Positions 55,649-63,892 of a DNA stretch of 64,000 nt are shown one piece after another (position 1 is the stretch's first letter; every line of letters begins with the position of its first letter). This DNA comes from Gluconacetobacter tumulisoli. Lineage in GTDB: Bacteria > Pseudomonadota > Alphaproteobacteria > Acetobacterales > Acetobacteraceae. A program made the translations under genes and the position numbers. Under the pieces are notes generated by a model that did not search any database, was not told the DNA's origin, and saw only the letters and a list, made by a program, of their open reading frames with translations. The stretch covers positions 124,001 through 188,000 of the forward strand of contig NZ_JABEQM010000004.1 in the NCBI RefSeq assembly GCF_014174155.1, written 5' to 3'.

Positions 55649-56725
55649 ATGCCTTACCGGAAACCTCTGCTCATCGCCGGCGGGACCGCCGTCGTGCTCG
55701 TCGGACTCGCCTGGACCGGGGACCGCCTGGTCTCGGGCGACGGCGTGCATGAAACGACCAACGACGCGTATGTCACCGCCGATTTCACCGCCGTCGCGCC
55801 CAAGATTGCCGGCCGTATCGACCGGGTGACGGCCGAGGATAACGAACATGTCCGCCGCGGCGAGGAACTGGCGCATATCGAGGATGACGATTACCGCGCG
55901 GCACTGGATATCGCGCGCGGCAATGTCGCGATCGCCCGCGGCGACATCGCCAACCTGACGGCCGAACTGGCCCGCCAGGACGCCACGATCAGCAGCGCCC
56001 GCGCGACCGTGCTGGCCGACGACGCCGCCCTGACCTTCGCCCAGCAGAACGAACGGCGCTATCGCAACCTGTCGGCCGGCGGCGCCGCGACGATCGAACA
56101 GCAGCAGGGCGCCGACGCCCACGAACGCGAGGCTGTCGCGACGCGCGCGCGCGACCAGGCCGCCGTCGATGCCGCCATCCAGCAGGTGGCGGTACTGAAG
56201 GCCCAGATCACCCGCGCGCAGGGCGCCCTGACCCGCGCCGAGGGCATGCAGCGTCAGGCCGAACTGAACCTGTCCTACTGCACCATTCCGGCGCCGGTCG
56301 ATGGCGTGGTGGGCGAACGCGGGGTGCGCGTGGGCGCCTATGTGCATCCGGGCACAGCGCTGCTGGCGGTGGTGCCGACGCAATTGTCCTACGTGCTGGC
56401 CAATTTCCAGGAAACCCAGTTGACGCACGTGCAGCCCGGCCAGCGCGCGACCGTGTGGGTCGACACCTTCCCCGGCCAGGCGCTGCACGCCCATGTCGAC
56501 AGCCTGGCGCCGGCCAGCGGTGTCGCCTTTGCCGCGATCCAGCCCGACAACGCCACCGGCAATTTCACCAAGGTGGTGCAGCGCATTCCCGTCAAGGTCG
56601 TCTTCGATCCCGGCCAGCCCCTGGCGGCGAAGGTCCGCGTCGGCATGTCGGTCGAGGTCGAGATCGATACCGGATCGAAGGCCGACGGGCCGCACGCCAC
56701 CGACGATCGCTATGCGTGGCGCTGA
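55649..56725 (+). CDS. emrA: HlyD/EmrA-type membrane fusion adaptor
   Basis: A 358-aa periplasmic adaptor with an N-terminal membrane anchor (LLIAGGTAVVLVGLAW, about 6-21). The first half-motif TTNDAYVTADFTAVAPKIAG (about 36-55) is a biotinyl-lipoyl-like segment, then a coiled coil (about 85-215, LTAELARQDATISSARATVL) and the second half SYCTIPAPVDGVVGERGVRV with the barrel LTHVQPGQRATVWVDTFPG. Length and order equal EmrA. It starts 21 bp after the emrB stop and precedes the outer-membrane factor. Confidence 0.93.
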   Translation: MPYRKPLLIAGGTAVVLVGLAWTGDRLVSGDGVHETTNDAYVTADFTAVAPKIAGRIDRVTAEDNEHVRRGEELAHIEDDDYRAALDIARGNVAIARGDIANLTAELARQDATISSARATVLADDAALTFAQQNERRYRNLSAGGAATIEQQQGADAHEREAVATRARDQAAVDAAIQQVAVLKAQITRAQGALTRAEGMQRQAELNLSYCTIPAPVDGVVGERGVRVGAYVHPGTALLAVVPTQLSYVLANFQETQLTHVQPGQRATVWVDTFPGQALHAHVDSLAPASGVAFAAIQPDNATGNFTKVVQRIPVKVVFDPGQPLAAKVRVGMSVEVEIDTGSKADGPHATDDRYAWR

Positions 56726-56735
56726 GGACCGGGAC

Positions 56736-58289
56736 ATGAACAGATGGTCTTTCCCCCGGCGCCCCGCCGCCGGGTTCGGGCTGCCGGTCATGACCGGGGC
56801 GGCCCTGCTGCTGGGCGCCTGCACGGTCGGCCCGGACTTCCGCAAGCCCGACGCCGGCGCACCCGCGACATGGAGCCGCCACGACGCCGCCCCTGCCAGC
56901 CGGACCGTCGATGCCGAGGCCGATCCCCGGTGGTGGACGCTGTACGGCGACCCGATCCTGACGAGCCTGGAGCAGGAGGTCGTCGCGGCCAACCTGGACC
57001 TGCGCATCGCCTCCACCCGCTTCGCCGAAAGCCGGGCCGAACGGCGCATCGCCGGTGCCGCGCAGTTCCCGCACGCCGAGGCCAACGCATCCTATGCCCG
57101 CGAACGCGCCAGCCCCAACGGCGTGCTGGGCCTGCTGGGAACGCTGGAACAGGAAGGGGCTGGCAAGATCGCCAGCGGCACGCCGGGCTTCGGGCCCACC
57201 TATCTGCCGGGACAGGCGGGCGTACCGGGTTTCAACCTGCCGCAATACGGGCTGAACGCGTCATGGGAAGTCGACCTGTGGGGCCATGTCCGTCGCCAGG
57301 TCGAGGCCGCCGATGCCGCCATGAACACCGTCGCGGATATGCGCCGCGACGTCCTGGTCGCGTTGATGGCCGAAACCGCGCGCGATTACATCGAGCTGCG
57401 CAGCATACAGGCCCAGACCGCCATCGTGCAGCAGAATCTGGATATCTCCAGCCGCAGCGTGCGTCTATCGGAACTGCGCTTTCGCGAGGGCACGTCGACG
57501 CGCCTGGATGTCGCGGATTCCCGCGCCCAGTATCACAGTTTCGAATCCCGCCTTCCCGTCCTGCACGACCAGGAAATCCACCTGATCAACGCGCTGAGCT
57601 TCCTGATCGCGCAGGCGCCGGGCGCGTTGTCCGCCCGCCTGGGGCCGCCACGGGACATTCCGCCGGTGCCCGCGACGATCCCGGTGGGCATGCCCTCGGA
57701 ACTGGCGCAGCGGCGGCCGGACATCCGCGCGGCCGAGGACCGGCTGCACCTGGCCACCGCCAGCGTCGGCGTCGCCATCGCCGATTTCTATCCGCGCATC
57801 ACACTGACCGGTAGCCTGGATATCCAGGCCCTGCAATTCAGCGGACTGGGTAGCTGGGCGTCGCGCCAGTACGGGTTCGGGCCGACGGCGACCCTGCCGA
57901 TCTTCGAAGGTGGACGGCTGATCGGACAATTGCGCCTGCGCAAGGCGCAGCAGAAGGAGGCCGCGATCCAGTACCAGCGCACCGTCCTGAACGCCTGGCA
58001 TGAGATCGACGACGCCATGGCCGATTTCACGGCCGCACAGCGCCAGCGCGACCGCCTGCGCGAGGCGGTGGATGAAAACCGTATCGCCGTCGACATCGCC
58101 CAGCGACAATATTCGGAAGGATCGGCGGATTTCCTGAATGTGCTGACGATGCAGAACCTGCTGCTGTCGACGCAGAGCCAGCTTGTGCAGGCCACCGCCG
58201 ATATCTCCACCGCCGTGGCGCGCCTCTATCGCGCGCTGGGCGGCGGCTGGCAGGCCACACTTCCGGATTCCACCTTCCGGCACGGTTAG
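56736..58289 (+). CDS. NodT/OprM-family outer-membrane factor lipoprotein
   Basis: A 517-aa outer-membrane channel of the RND/MFS efflux type. The signal ends in the lipobox LLLGAC at about residue 29, so it is probably lipid-anchored. The start of the mature chain, TVGPDFRKPDAGAP, and WWTLYGDPILTSLEQEV are typical of NodT. Two outer-membrane-efflux repeats follow, with the conserved PSELAQRRPDIRAAEDRLHL and an internal TLPIFEGGRLIGQLR. Start ATG 56736 lies 10 bp after emrA. It completes the tripartite efflux operon. Confidence 0.93.
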   Translation: MNRWSFPRRPAAGFGLPVMTGAALLLGACTVGPDFRKPDAGAPATWSRHDAAPASRTVDAEADPRWWTLYGDPILTSLEQEVVAANLDLRIASTRFAESRAERRIAGAAQFPHAEANASYARERASPNGVLGLLGTLEQEGAGKIASGTPGFGPTYLPGQAGVPGFNLPQYGLNASWEVDLWGHVRRQVEAADAAMNTVADMRRDVLVALMAETARDYIELRSIQAQTAIVQQNLDISSRSVRLSELRFREGTSTRLDVADSRAQYHSFESRLPVLHDQEIHLINALSFLIAQAPGALSARLGPPRDIPPVPATIPVGMPSELAQRRPDIRAAEDRLHLATASVGVAIADFYPRITLTGSLDIQALQFSGLGSWASRQYGFGPTATLPIFEGGRLIGQLRLRKAQQKEAAIQYQRTVLNAWHEIDDAMADFTAAQRQRDRLREAVDENRIAVDIAQRQYSEGSADFLNVLTMQNLLLSTQSQLVQATADISTAVARLYRALGGGWQATLPDSTFRHG

Positions 58290-58388
58290 GGCCCGGGGCA
58301 CGGGGCGCCCTTGTGGCCGCCCGGTCGCCAGCGTATCACGGCGACTGATGCCTTCAGCAAGGATTGAAATGCGAAATACCGACAGGTC

Positions 58389-59702
58389 GTGGCGCGCGGC
58401 TCGCCCGTGAGCAATACCGAAGGCCTGGTCGCGCGGATTTTCCGCAATACCGGATATCTGCTCGGCGGCAAGGTGATGGCCGGCATACTGGGCTTTGCCA
58501 GTACCGCGCTGGCCGTTCGGGCGCTTGGCCTCGGCGATTACGGGGCGCTGCTGCTGATCCATGCCTGCGCGGGATCGTTCGCGGCAGGTACCCGCTTCCA
58601 GTCGTGGCAGCCGCTGCTGCATTACGGCAACGCATTGTTCGCGCAGGGCGAGCGGCACGCGTTCCAGGCCCTGCTGCGCCATTGCTTCATGCTGGACGGG
58701 CTGGGGGCCACGGTCGGGCTGGGGCTGGCGGTGCCCTGCGTGGTCTGGTTCGGTCCCAGGCTCGGCTGGCCGCCTTCCTATGGCGGGATGGCGCTGTTCT
58801 ACATGACGTCCATCCTGTTCATGAACGCGAACTGCGCCATCGGCACGTTGCGCCTGACCAACCGGTTCCGGCAATCGGCGGTGGCGAACGTGGCGCTGGG
58901 GATGGTGCGACTGACCGGTGCACTGCTCGGGCTGTGCCTGCACTGGGGTATCGCGGCGTTTCTGCTGATCTGGTACGCGGCGACCTTCGCATCCTTCGCG
59001 GTGGATCACATCCTGGCCTGGCGCGCCATCCGCCACACGCCCAGCCTGGAAGGATTCCGCGTCGTCGGTGCCCGCTGGCTGTCCACGGCGGAGGGAATCT
59101 GGCGATTGACCCTGTCGGCCAGCGGCAACCAGGCCGTCGCCACGCTCGCCACGCGTGTGGGCGTGCTGCTGATCGGCGCCGCCATCGGGCCGGAAGCCGC
59201 CGCCATATACCACGTAACCTGGCAGGTCTGCGACGGCCTGTCCCAGCCCGCCCAGTTGATGACACCGGCCCTGTACCCCGAATTGATCCGCCTGCGCGAC
59301 CAGAAGGACTGGTCCGCGCTGCGGCGGGTGACACGCCGCATCTTCCAGGCCCTGGGCGGCTTTTCCATCCTTGCGCTGATCGTCGCGGCAACCGTGGGAC
59401 CGTGGCTGTTCCGCACGCTGCTGGCGATCCATCGGCCCGACAGCCTGACGCTGCTGCTGCTGCTGACGACGGCGGCGATCCTCGATCTGTGGGACGTTCC
59501 GCTGGAACCCCTGCTGACCTCGCTGGGCCGCGCACAGCAGCTCTTCGTCGGCCGGGTTGCCGTGACGCTGCTGTCGTTGCCCGCCTTGTACGGCCTGGCC
59601 CGCTTCCAGGGCGTGGAGGGCGCGGGCCTGGCGACGCTGCTGGCCGAGGGGCTGGTGCTGGCGACCCGGCTGGTTCCTTACTTCCGCCTCGGCCGGACCT
59701 GA
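58389..59702 (+). CDS. Wzx-like oligosaccharide flippase
   Basis: A 437-aa protein with about 12-14 membrane helices, of the MOP/polysaccharide-export superfamily. It starts ARIFRNTGYLLGGKVMAGIL and continues with GLGDYGALLLIHACAGSFA, the usual helix 1-2 pattern, and has the paired repeats of lipid-linked-sugar flippases. Start GTG 58389; GTG 58407 is an alternative. It opens a small polysaccharide group with two glycosyltransferases; no Wzy polymerase or Wzz regulator is visible. Confidence 0.82.
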   Translation: MARGSPVSNTEGLVARIFRNTGYLLGGKVMAGILGFASTALAVRALGLGDYGALLLIHACAGSFAAGTRFQSWQPLLHYGNALFAQGERHAFQALLRHCFMLDGLGATVGLGLAVPCVVWFGPRLGWPPSYGGMALFYMTSILFMNANCAIGTLRLTNRFRQSAVANVALGMVRLTGALLGLCLHWGIAAFLLIWYAATFASFAVDHILAWRAIRHTPSLEGFRVVGARWLSTAEGIWRLTLSASGNQAVATLATRVGVLLIGAAIGPEAAAIYHVTWQVCDGLSQPAQLMTPALYPELIRLRDQKDWSALRRVTRRIFQALGGFSILALIVAATVGPWLFRTLLAIHRPDSLTLLLLLTTAAILDLWDVPLEPLLTSLGRAQQLFVGRVAVTLLSLPALYGLARFQGVEGAGLATLLAEGLVLATRLVPYFRLGRT

Positions 59703-59711
59703 CCGGCGTCG

Positions 59712-60854
59712 TTACGCCCCGACACCCCTGTCGATCAGTTCGTCGTAGAATGTCTCCAGGCCCGCCGTCTGCCGGTGCAGGTCGAACTGCGCGGTGACGA
59801 AGGCGCGCGCCCGGGCCCCCATGGCGGCCCGCCTGTCGCGGTCGTCCAGCACCTCGCGCATCCGCGCGGCCAGGGCCTCGGCATCCCGCTCGGGCGCCAG
59901 CAGCCCTGTCTCCCCTTCCACCATGCCTTCGGGGATGCCACCGACCCGTGACCCGACCACGGGGACGCCGGTCGCCGCGGCCTCCAGCAGGACCATGCCC
60001 AGCCCTTCCACCCGGCCGGTCGTCGTATAGACGCTCGGCAGTACCAGCATCGTCGCCGCCCGCATCGCCTGCAGCACCCGCGCATAAGGCTGCGCGCCGA
60101 GAAAGGTGACCTGCCCACCGATGCCCAGCGCACGGGCCAGCGCCTCCAGCCTGCCGCGCAGCGGCCCGTCCCCGATGATCAGCAGCCGCTGCGCCGGATG
60201 GACGGGCGCCAGCATCGCGAAGGCACGAAGAAGATATTCCGTGCCCTTCATTTCCACCAGGCGCGCGACATGCAGGATGGTCGGCGTTTCCTCCTGCGGG
60301 TCGCGTGGCCGGATCGCCCCGCAATCCACGCCGATATAATGCACCCGCGTCCGCGCCGCCGGAAAACCCATCGCCAGCACCCGCGCGCGGATGTAGGCGG
60401 ACGTGCACAGGAACAACTGCCCTTGCCGCGCCAGCGTCCGGCGAAACAGCGGATAATTCATCCAGGCGGGCGAACCCAGGAAGGCGGCGGTCGACAGGGT
60501 GGCGTCGAACCCGTGGAACATGGTCACCAGCGGAACGCCCAGCCTGCGGGCGAGCGGCAGGGCATAGACCCCGTCCACCCCGAAATGGGCGTGGACCAGG
60601 GCCGGCCGGCGGTCGCCGAGCAGGCGCAGGTAGGGCGCGGGATCGCGTGTCAGCATCTGCGCGCCGATGCGCGCCATGGCCGCGCGCCGCCACAGGTCGC
60701 GCAGTACGCGCGACGATGCATCCGGCGGCCCGTCGCCGTACCGTAGCCGTCCGACGTACAGAGGCGCGTACCGGCGCATCGCCTGGGCCTGCTGGGTTAT
60801 GAACGTCTCGGATATCCGGAACAGGTTCTGACGGAACAGGACGATTTCGCGCAT
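59712..60854 (-). CDS. GT4-family glycosyltransferase
   Basis: A 380-aa GT-B retaining glycosyltransferase. The N-terminal FRQNLFRISETFITQQAQAM is typical of surface-polysaccharide GT4 enzymes (colanic-acid-like WcaL/AmsK), and the donor-binding region contains LEYLLRAFAMLAP-like ILHVARLVEMKGTEYLLRAF, then SVYTTTGRVEGLGMVLLEAA and GGIPEGMVEGETGLL with the catalytic E-x7-E. Start ATG 60854 has AGAGG 5 bp upstream; ATG 60878 lacks one. It converges with the flippase gene, 9 bp between stops. Confidence 0.9.
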   Translation of the reverse strand: MREIVLFRQNLFRISETFITQQAQAMRRYAPLYVGRLRYGDGPPDASSRVLRDLWRRAAMARIGAQMLTRDPAPYLRLLGDRRPALVHAHFGVDGVYALPLARRLGVPLVTMFHGFDATLSTAAFLGSPAWMNYPLFRRTLARQGQLFLCTSAYIRARVLAMGFPAARTRVHYIGVDCGAIRPRDPQEETPTILHVARLVEMKGTEYLLRAFAMLAPVHPAQRLLIIGDGPLRGRLEALARALGIGGQVTFLGAQPYARVLQAMRAATMLVLPSVYTTTGRVEGLGMVLLEAAATGVPVVGSRVGGIPEGMVEGETGLLAPERDAEALAARMREVLDDRDRRAAMGARARAFVTAQFDLHRQTAGLETFYDELIDRGVGA

Positions 60855-61041
60855 GCAAGCCTCTGCTGGTGTGGACATCCGTCCGCTGGGGGGGATAGTA
60901 GCGCATCCGCCGGATCGTCGCGGCCATCACCCGCTTCCGGGCGCCTCGTCGCGTCTCCCTCGCATCCCCGGGGCCGGCGGTCGTGATGCCTGGACGGTTG
61001 CCACTTCCTGGGGCGTGTCCCCGCCACACAAGCCGGACGTC

Positions 61042-62010
61042 ATGACCATACCTTCCCGCGTGCATTTCTGCTGGATCGGCACCAGCCTTCCCTGGGCCTA
61101 TGTCTTCGCTATCCTGTCGGCGGCCGAACGCAGCGAGATGCCCGAGATCATCCTGCATCACACCGACGCGCTGGATGACGGCCCCGAGCGCCGTGCGCTC
61201 GAACAGGCCCCCCGCGTGCGGTTGTCGCGACTCGACCCCATCGCCTGCCTGGCCGAGGTGGAGCAGGAAACGGGAATCGATGGCGAACTGGTCGCGCTGT
61301 ATCGCAGTCTCGGCAGTCCGGTGATGCGGGCGGATATGCTGCGGGTCGCCATTCTTTATCTGCGGGGCGGCATCTATCTCGACCTGGATACGATCACGAC
61401 CGCGTCGTTCCGACCCCTGCTGGAGGTCCGTCAGTTCGTCGGCACCGAATTCATCGTATGGCCGCAATGCGTGCGTACCTCGCGCTCGCCCATCGTCCGG
61501 GTGCGGCACATGGGCCTGTCCGTCGTGCGCAGGCTGCTGCGCAAGATGCCGCAGGGCTGGAAGGCGTTCCGGAGAATCGAGAATTTCTATTCCCTCGGCC
61601 TCAACAACGCGGTGATGGGCGGGGAGGCCCGTGCGCCACTGTTCGAGGCCTATCTCCGCGCGATGCCGTTGTTGCCCCCGACGTGTCGGACGCGCCCCTT
61701 CGCACTGGGCCCGCACATGCTCCAGCATCTGGTTGCCCAGGGCGGGCTGGGTGATCTGACGATATACCCGCCGCGGGTTTTCTATCCGATGCCGCCTGTC
61801 ATTTCCGAACATCTCTTCTGCAACAGCCGCAGCGTGCAGCCGGAGAATGTCCTGCTGCCCGAAACGCGGGTGGTGCACTGGTATGCATCGGTCCGCACCA
61901 AATCCCGGGTCGCGCAGATCACGCCGCGTTACGTGCGCGATCATCGCGATCACCAGCTCTATAGCGCGCTTGTCTGTTCGTGCATCCGCGACCTGCCGGA
62001 CGTGGCGTAA
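61042..62010 (+). CDS. GT32-type DxD glycosyltransferase
   Basis: A 322-aa protein. IPSRVHFCWIGTSLPWAYVF is the N-terminal strand of the OCH1/GT32 (Gly_transf_sug) family, and SPVMRADMLRVAILYLRGGI followed by YLDLDT carries the metal/nucleotide-sugar DxD (Asp114, Asp116). The remainder is rich in Arg and aromatics and ends RDLPDVA, with no membrane segment. Such enzymes add mannose, galactose or glucose residues to surface glycans. The start ATG 61042 is divergent from the GT4 gene, 187 bp apart. Confidence 0.85.
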   Translation: MTIPSRVHFCWIGTSLPWAYVFAILSAAERSEMPEIILHHTDALDDGPERRALEQAPRVRLSRLDPIACLAEVEQETGIDGELVALYRSLGSPVMRADMLRVAILYLRGGIYLDLDTITTASFRPLLEVRQFVGTEFIVWPQCVRTSRSPIVRVRHMGLSVVRRLLRKMPQGWKAFRRIENFYSLGLNNAVMGGEARAPLFEAYLRAMPLLPPTCRTRPFALGPHMLQHLVAQGGLGDLTIYPPRVFYPMPPVISEHLFCNSRSVQPENVLLPETRVVHWYASVRTKSRVAQITPRYVRDHRDHQLYSALVCSCIRDLPDVA

Positions 62011-62147
62011 CCTCGGCCGGCCCTCCGTTCGGGCCGCCTGCGGTCCGGACGGAGAAGAGCAGGAACCTGATCCCCGCAGGGCTGACTGGGCGCGCCGCCG
62101 AGGGCGCCCTGTCCTGCCCCGGTCCGGAGCAGGAGAAAGCCTGTGCC

Positions 62148-62166
62148 TGATTTTCATTGAAAATCA
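62148..62166 (-). terminator. Perfect 9-1-9 inverted repeat after tRNA-Glu
   Basis: TGATTTTCA (62148-62156), one T, TGAAAATCA (62158-62166): a perfect AT-rich palindrome beginning 2 bp beyond the encoded CCA end of tRNA-Glu (minus strand). It could fold as a 7-bp stem with a 5-nt loop and serve as processing or termination signal, or be a protein-binding or recombination site. AT-rich palindromes are rare in this GC-rich window. Confidence 0.5.
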
Positions 62167-62167
62167 A

Positions 62168-62243
62168 TGGCGTCCCGTACGGGATTCGAACCCGTGTTAC
62201 CGCCGTGAAAGGGCGGTGTCCTAGGCCTCTAGACGAACGGGAC
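62168..62243 (-). tRNA. tRNA-Glu (anticodon TTC)
   Basis: 76 nt with encoded CCA (62170-62168). All arms pair: acceptor GTCCCGT/ACGGGAC, D arm with GTC and GAC ends, anticodon stem CCGCC/GGCGG with loop CTTTCAC (anticodon TTC), T arm ACGGG-TTCGAAT-CCCGT. Discriminator base is G. It reads GAA and GAG. It is substrate of the GluRS encoded at 15.2-16.6 kb. Confidence 0.97.
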
Positions 62244-62256
62244 GTGGACGAGGCAG

Positions 62257-62285
62257 CTTCTAGGTCATCATGCGGCGGGACGCAA
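62257..62285 (-). promoter_or_regulatory. Candidate tRNA-Glu promoter
   Basis: Minus strand: TTGCGT (62285-62280), 17-bp spacer, TAGAAG (62262-62257), 13 bp upstream of the mature 5' end. The hexamers are moderate, but position and spacing are right for a tRNA gene. Confidence 0.4.
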
Positions 62286-62459
62286 CCCGTCCCGACACGA
62301 GAAAATGCTCCCGACCGATATTTTTCGCCGGCCGTTTTCCGGGAGCGTTTTCAGAGCCCTTCTACAGATGGGGCTGGCGAGCGAGCGCGGTCCTTCGACC
62401 GCCCCTGGTGCATGTTTTCGAGCTCGGGTCGCCGGTAAAAGGTATTTTCGAACGGACTC
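62286..62459. other. Hairpin-rich AT-richer intergenic region
   Basis: No reading frame of quality. It contains GCTCCCG/CGGGAGC (62307-62313 with 62340-62346), a short AGCCC/GGGCT stem (62355-62375) and the perfect 6-bp stem GCGGTC-CTTC-GACCGC (62387-62402). The first, read on the minus strand, is followed by ATTTTC and may terminate the upstream membrane-protein gene. Base composition is lower in GC than its neighbours. Confidence 0.4.
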
Positions 62460-62810
62460 TCAGGGGGTCAGGCGCACGCGCCCGGCAATGCGACCATGCG
62501 GGAGATCCCACAGGACGATTCGGTCGCCCCCCCCGCCCGAAAGGGAAATCGCCAGCAGCGTATCGGCCTGCCGCGTCATGCCCGTGATGCGGGTGCCGGC
62601 GGGTTCATCCAGGACGAGATTTCCGTAATCGCCCGACATCGGGGGCGCCGGGACGACCGGCGCCGGCGTCGCACCGGACGCCACGACGTCATGCCGGGGA
62701 TGCGAGATGCGGTGCACCAGCACGCCCACCAGGACCAGCGAACCGACCGCCAGCAACACCCCCATGAAAATGACGGCCGCCAGAAGCGCCTTCGATCCCT
62801 GTCCGTTCAT
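62460..62810 (-). CDS. Small membrane-anchored hypothetical protein
   Basis: A 116-aa protein from ATG 62810, with GGAAAG 6 bp upstream. One membrane helix lies at residues about 8-30 (LLAAVIFMGVLLAVGSLVLV), followed by a Pro-rich linker and a small C-terminal domain (TRITGMTRQADTLLAISLSG, then DRIVLWDLPHGRIAGRVRL) that looks like one blade of a propeller-like sheet. It is divergent from the rluD-type gene (48 bp), a pairing seen in other alphaproteobacteria as far as I recall. Function unknown. Confidence 0.65.
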   Translation of the reverse strand: MNGQGSKALLAAVIFMGVLLAVGSLVLVGVLVHRISHPRHDVVASGATPAPVVPAPPMSGDYGNLVLDEPAGTRITGMTRQADTLLAISLSGGGGDRIVLWDLPHGRIAGRVRLTP

Positions 62811-62858
62811 GATTGCTTTCCGTTTCCGACCGACGTCGTTTTCCGTTAAGAGCCGCGC

Positions 62859-63830
62859 ATGACCGACGACACGCAGCCCGTTTTCCTGACCGCCGGCGCC
62901 GAGCACGCCGGCCAGCGTACCGACCGTTTCCTGGCCGACGCCATCGGCACGCTGTCGCGGTCCCGCGTCAAGGCACTGATGGAAGGCGGTCACGTGTCGC
63001 GCGCGGGCGTTCCCCTGCGCGAACCGTCCGACCCGGTCCGGGCGGGCATGTGTTATGAGATAAGGCAACCGCCGGCAATCCCCGCCACCCCGGTGGCGCA
63101 GGCGATCCCGTTCGTCATCCTGCACGAGGATTCGGACCTGATCGTTCTGGACAAGCCCGCGGGTCTGGTCGTCCACCCCGCCCCCGGCAACGAGGACGGG
63201 ACCCTGGTCAACGCCCTGCTGGCGCATTGCGGCGACAGCCTGACCGGCATAGGGGGAGAACGTCGGCCCGGGATCGTGCACCGGCTGGACAAGGACACAT
63301 CGGGCGTCATGGTGGTGGCCAAGACCGAACGCGCCCATACCGCCCTGTCGGCGGCCTTTGCGGCGCGCGACATCGACCGCACCTACCTGGCCCTGTCATG
63401 GGGCATCCTGGCGCCGGCTGCCGGATCGTTCGAAGGCGCGATCGGCCGCGACAGGCGCGACCGCAAGCGCATGTCGGTGGTTCACCATGGCGGGGGGAAG
63501 CACGCGCTGACCCATTACCGGACGCTGCAGACCTTCCATGGGGCGGCCAGTTATGTGGAATGCCGCCTGGCCACGGGACGCACGCACCAGATCCGCGTGC
63601 ATTTCTCCACCGCCGGGCATCCCCTGCTGGGCGATCCGGTCTATCTGCGCCGGATTCCTGCCGCGTCGCGGGGCCTGCCCGACGAGGCGCGCCGTGCCGC
63701 GCTGGATTTTCCCCGTCAGGCCCTGCATGCCGCGCGGCTGGGATTCGTCCACCCCGGGACCGGCGAATCCATGCTGTTCGAGACCCCGCCCCCGGACGAT
63801 TTTCAAACGCTTCTGGAAAAGATTGCTTAG
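62859..63830 (+). CDS. rluD: 23S rRNA pseudouridine synthase, RluD/RluC type
   Basis: A 323-aa enzyme converting uridine to pseudouridine in rRNA. An S4-like domain (about 14-75; RVKALMEGGHVSRAG) precedes the catalytic domain. The catalytic Asp144 is in GIVHRLDKDTSGVMVVAKTE, and the C-terminal GRTHQIRVHFSTAGHPLLGD is the family signature. It best fits RluD (helix 69 of 23S rRNA), though RluC cannot be excluded. A strong promoter for the next gene follows the stop. Confidence 0.93.
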   Translation: MTDDTQPVFLTAGAEHAGQRTDRFLADAIGTLSRSRVKALMEGGHVSRAGVPLREPSDPVRAGMCYEIRQPPAIPATPVAQAIPFVILHEDSDLIVLDKPAGLVVHPAPGNEDGTLVNALLAHCGDSLTGIGGERRPGIVHRLDKDTSGVMVVAKTERAHTALSAAFAARDIDRTYLALSWGILAPAAGSFEGAIGRDRRDRKRMSVVHHGGGKHALTHYRTLQTFHGAASYVECRLATGRTHQIRVHFSTAGHPLLGDPVYLRRIPAASRGLPDEARRAALDFPRQALHAARLGFVHPGTGESMLFETPPPDDFQTLLEKIA

Positions 63831-63857
63831 TTTTAAGGCAGTTTTTGGGGAGTTTGC

Positions 63858-63886
63858 TTGACGGTCAACCGACCCGTCATTAGGTT
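63858..63886 (+). promoter_or_regulatory. Promoter downstream of the rluD-type gene
   Basis: TTGACG (63858-63863), 17-bp spacer, TAGGTT (63881-63886), 28 bp after the rluD stop. The -35 is the left arm of a TTGAC-G-GTCAA palindrome (63858-63868), which could be an operator. It points out of the window. In alphaproteobacteria rpoH commonly follows this gene, so it may be the rpoH promoter (inference). Confidence 0.5.
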
Positions 63887-63892
63887 CGGGAG

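Noticed and set aside
58819-62157. 1112-codon minus-strand frame across the polysaccharide region
   Set aside because: It runs antisense through the flippase and GT32 genes and through the GT4 gene in another frame; no coherent domain.
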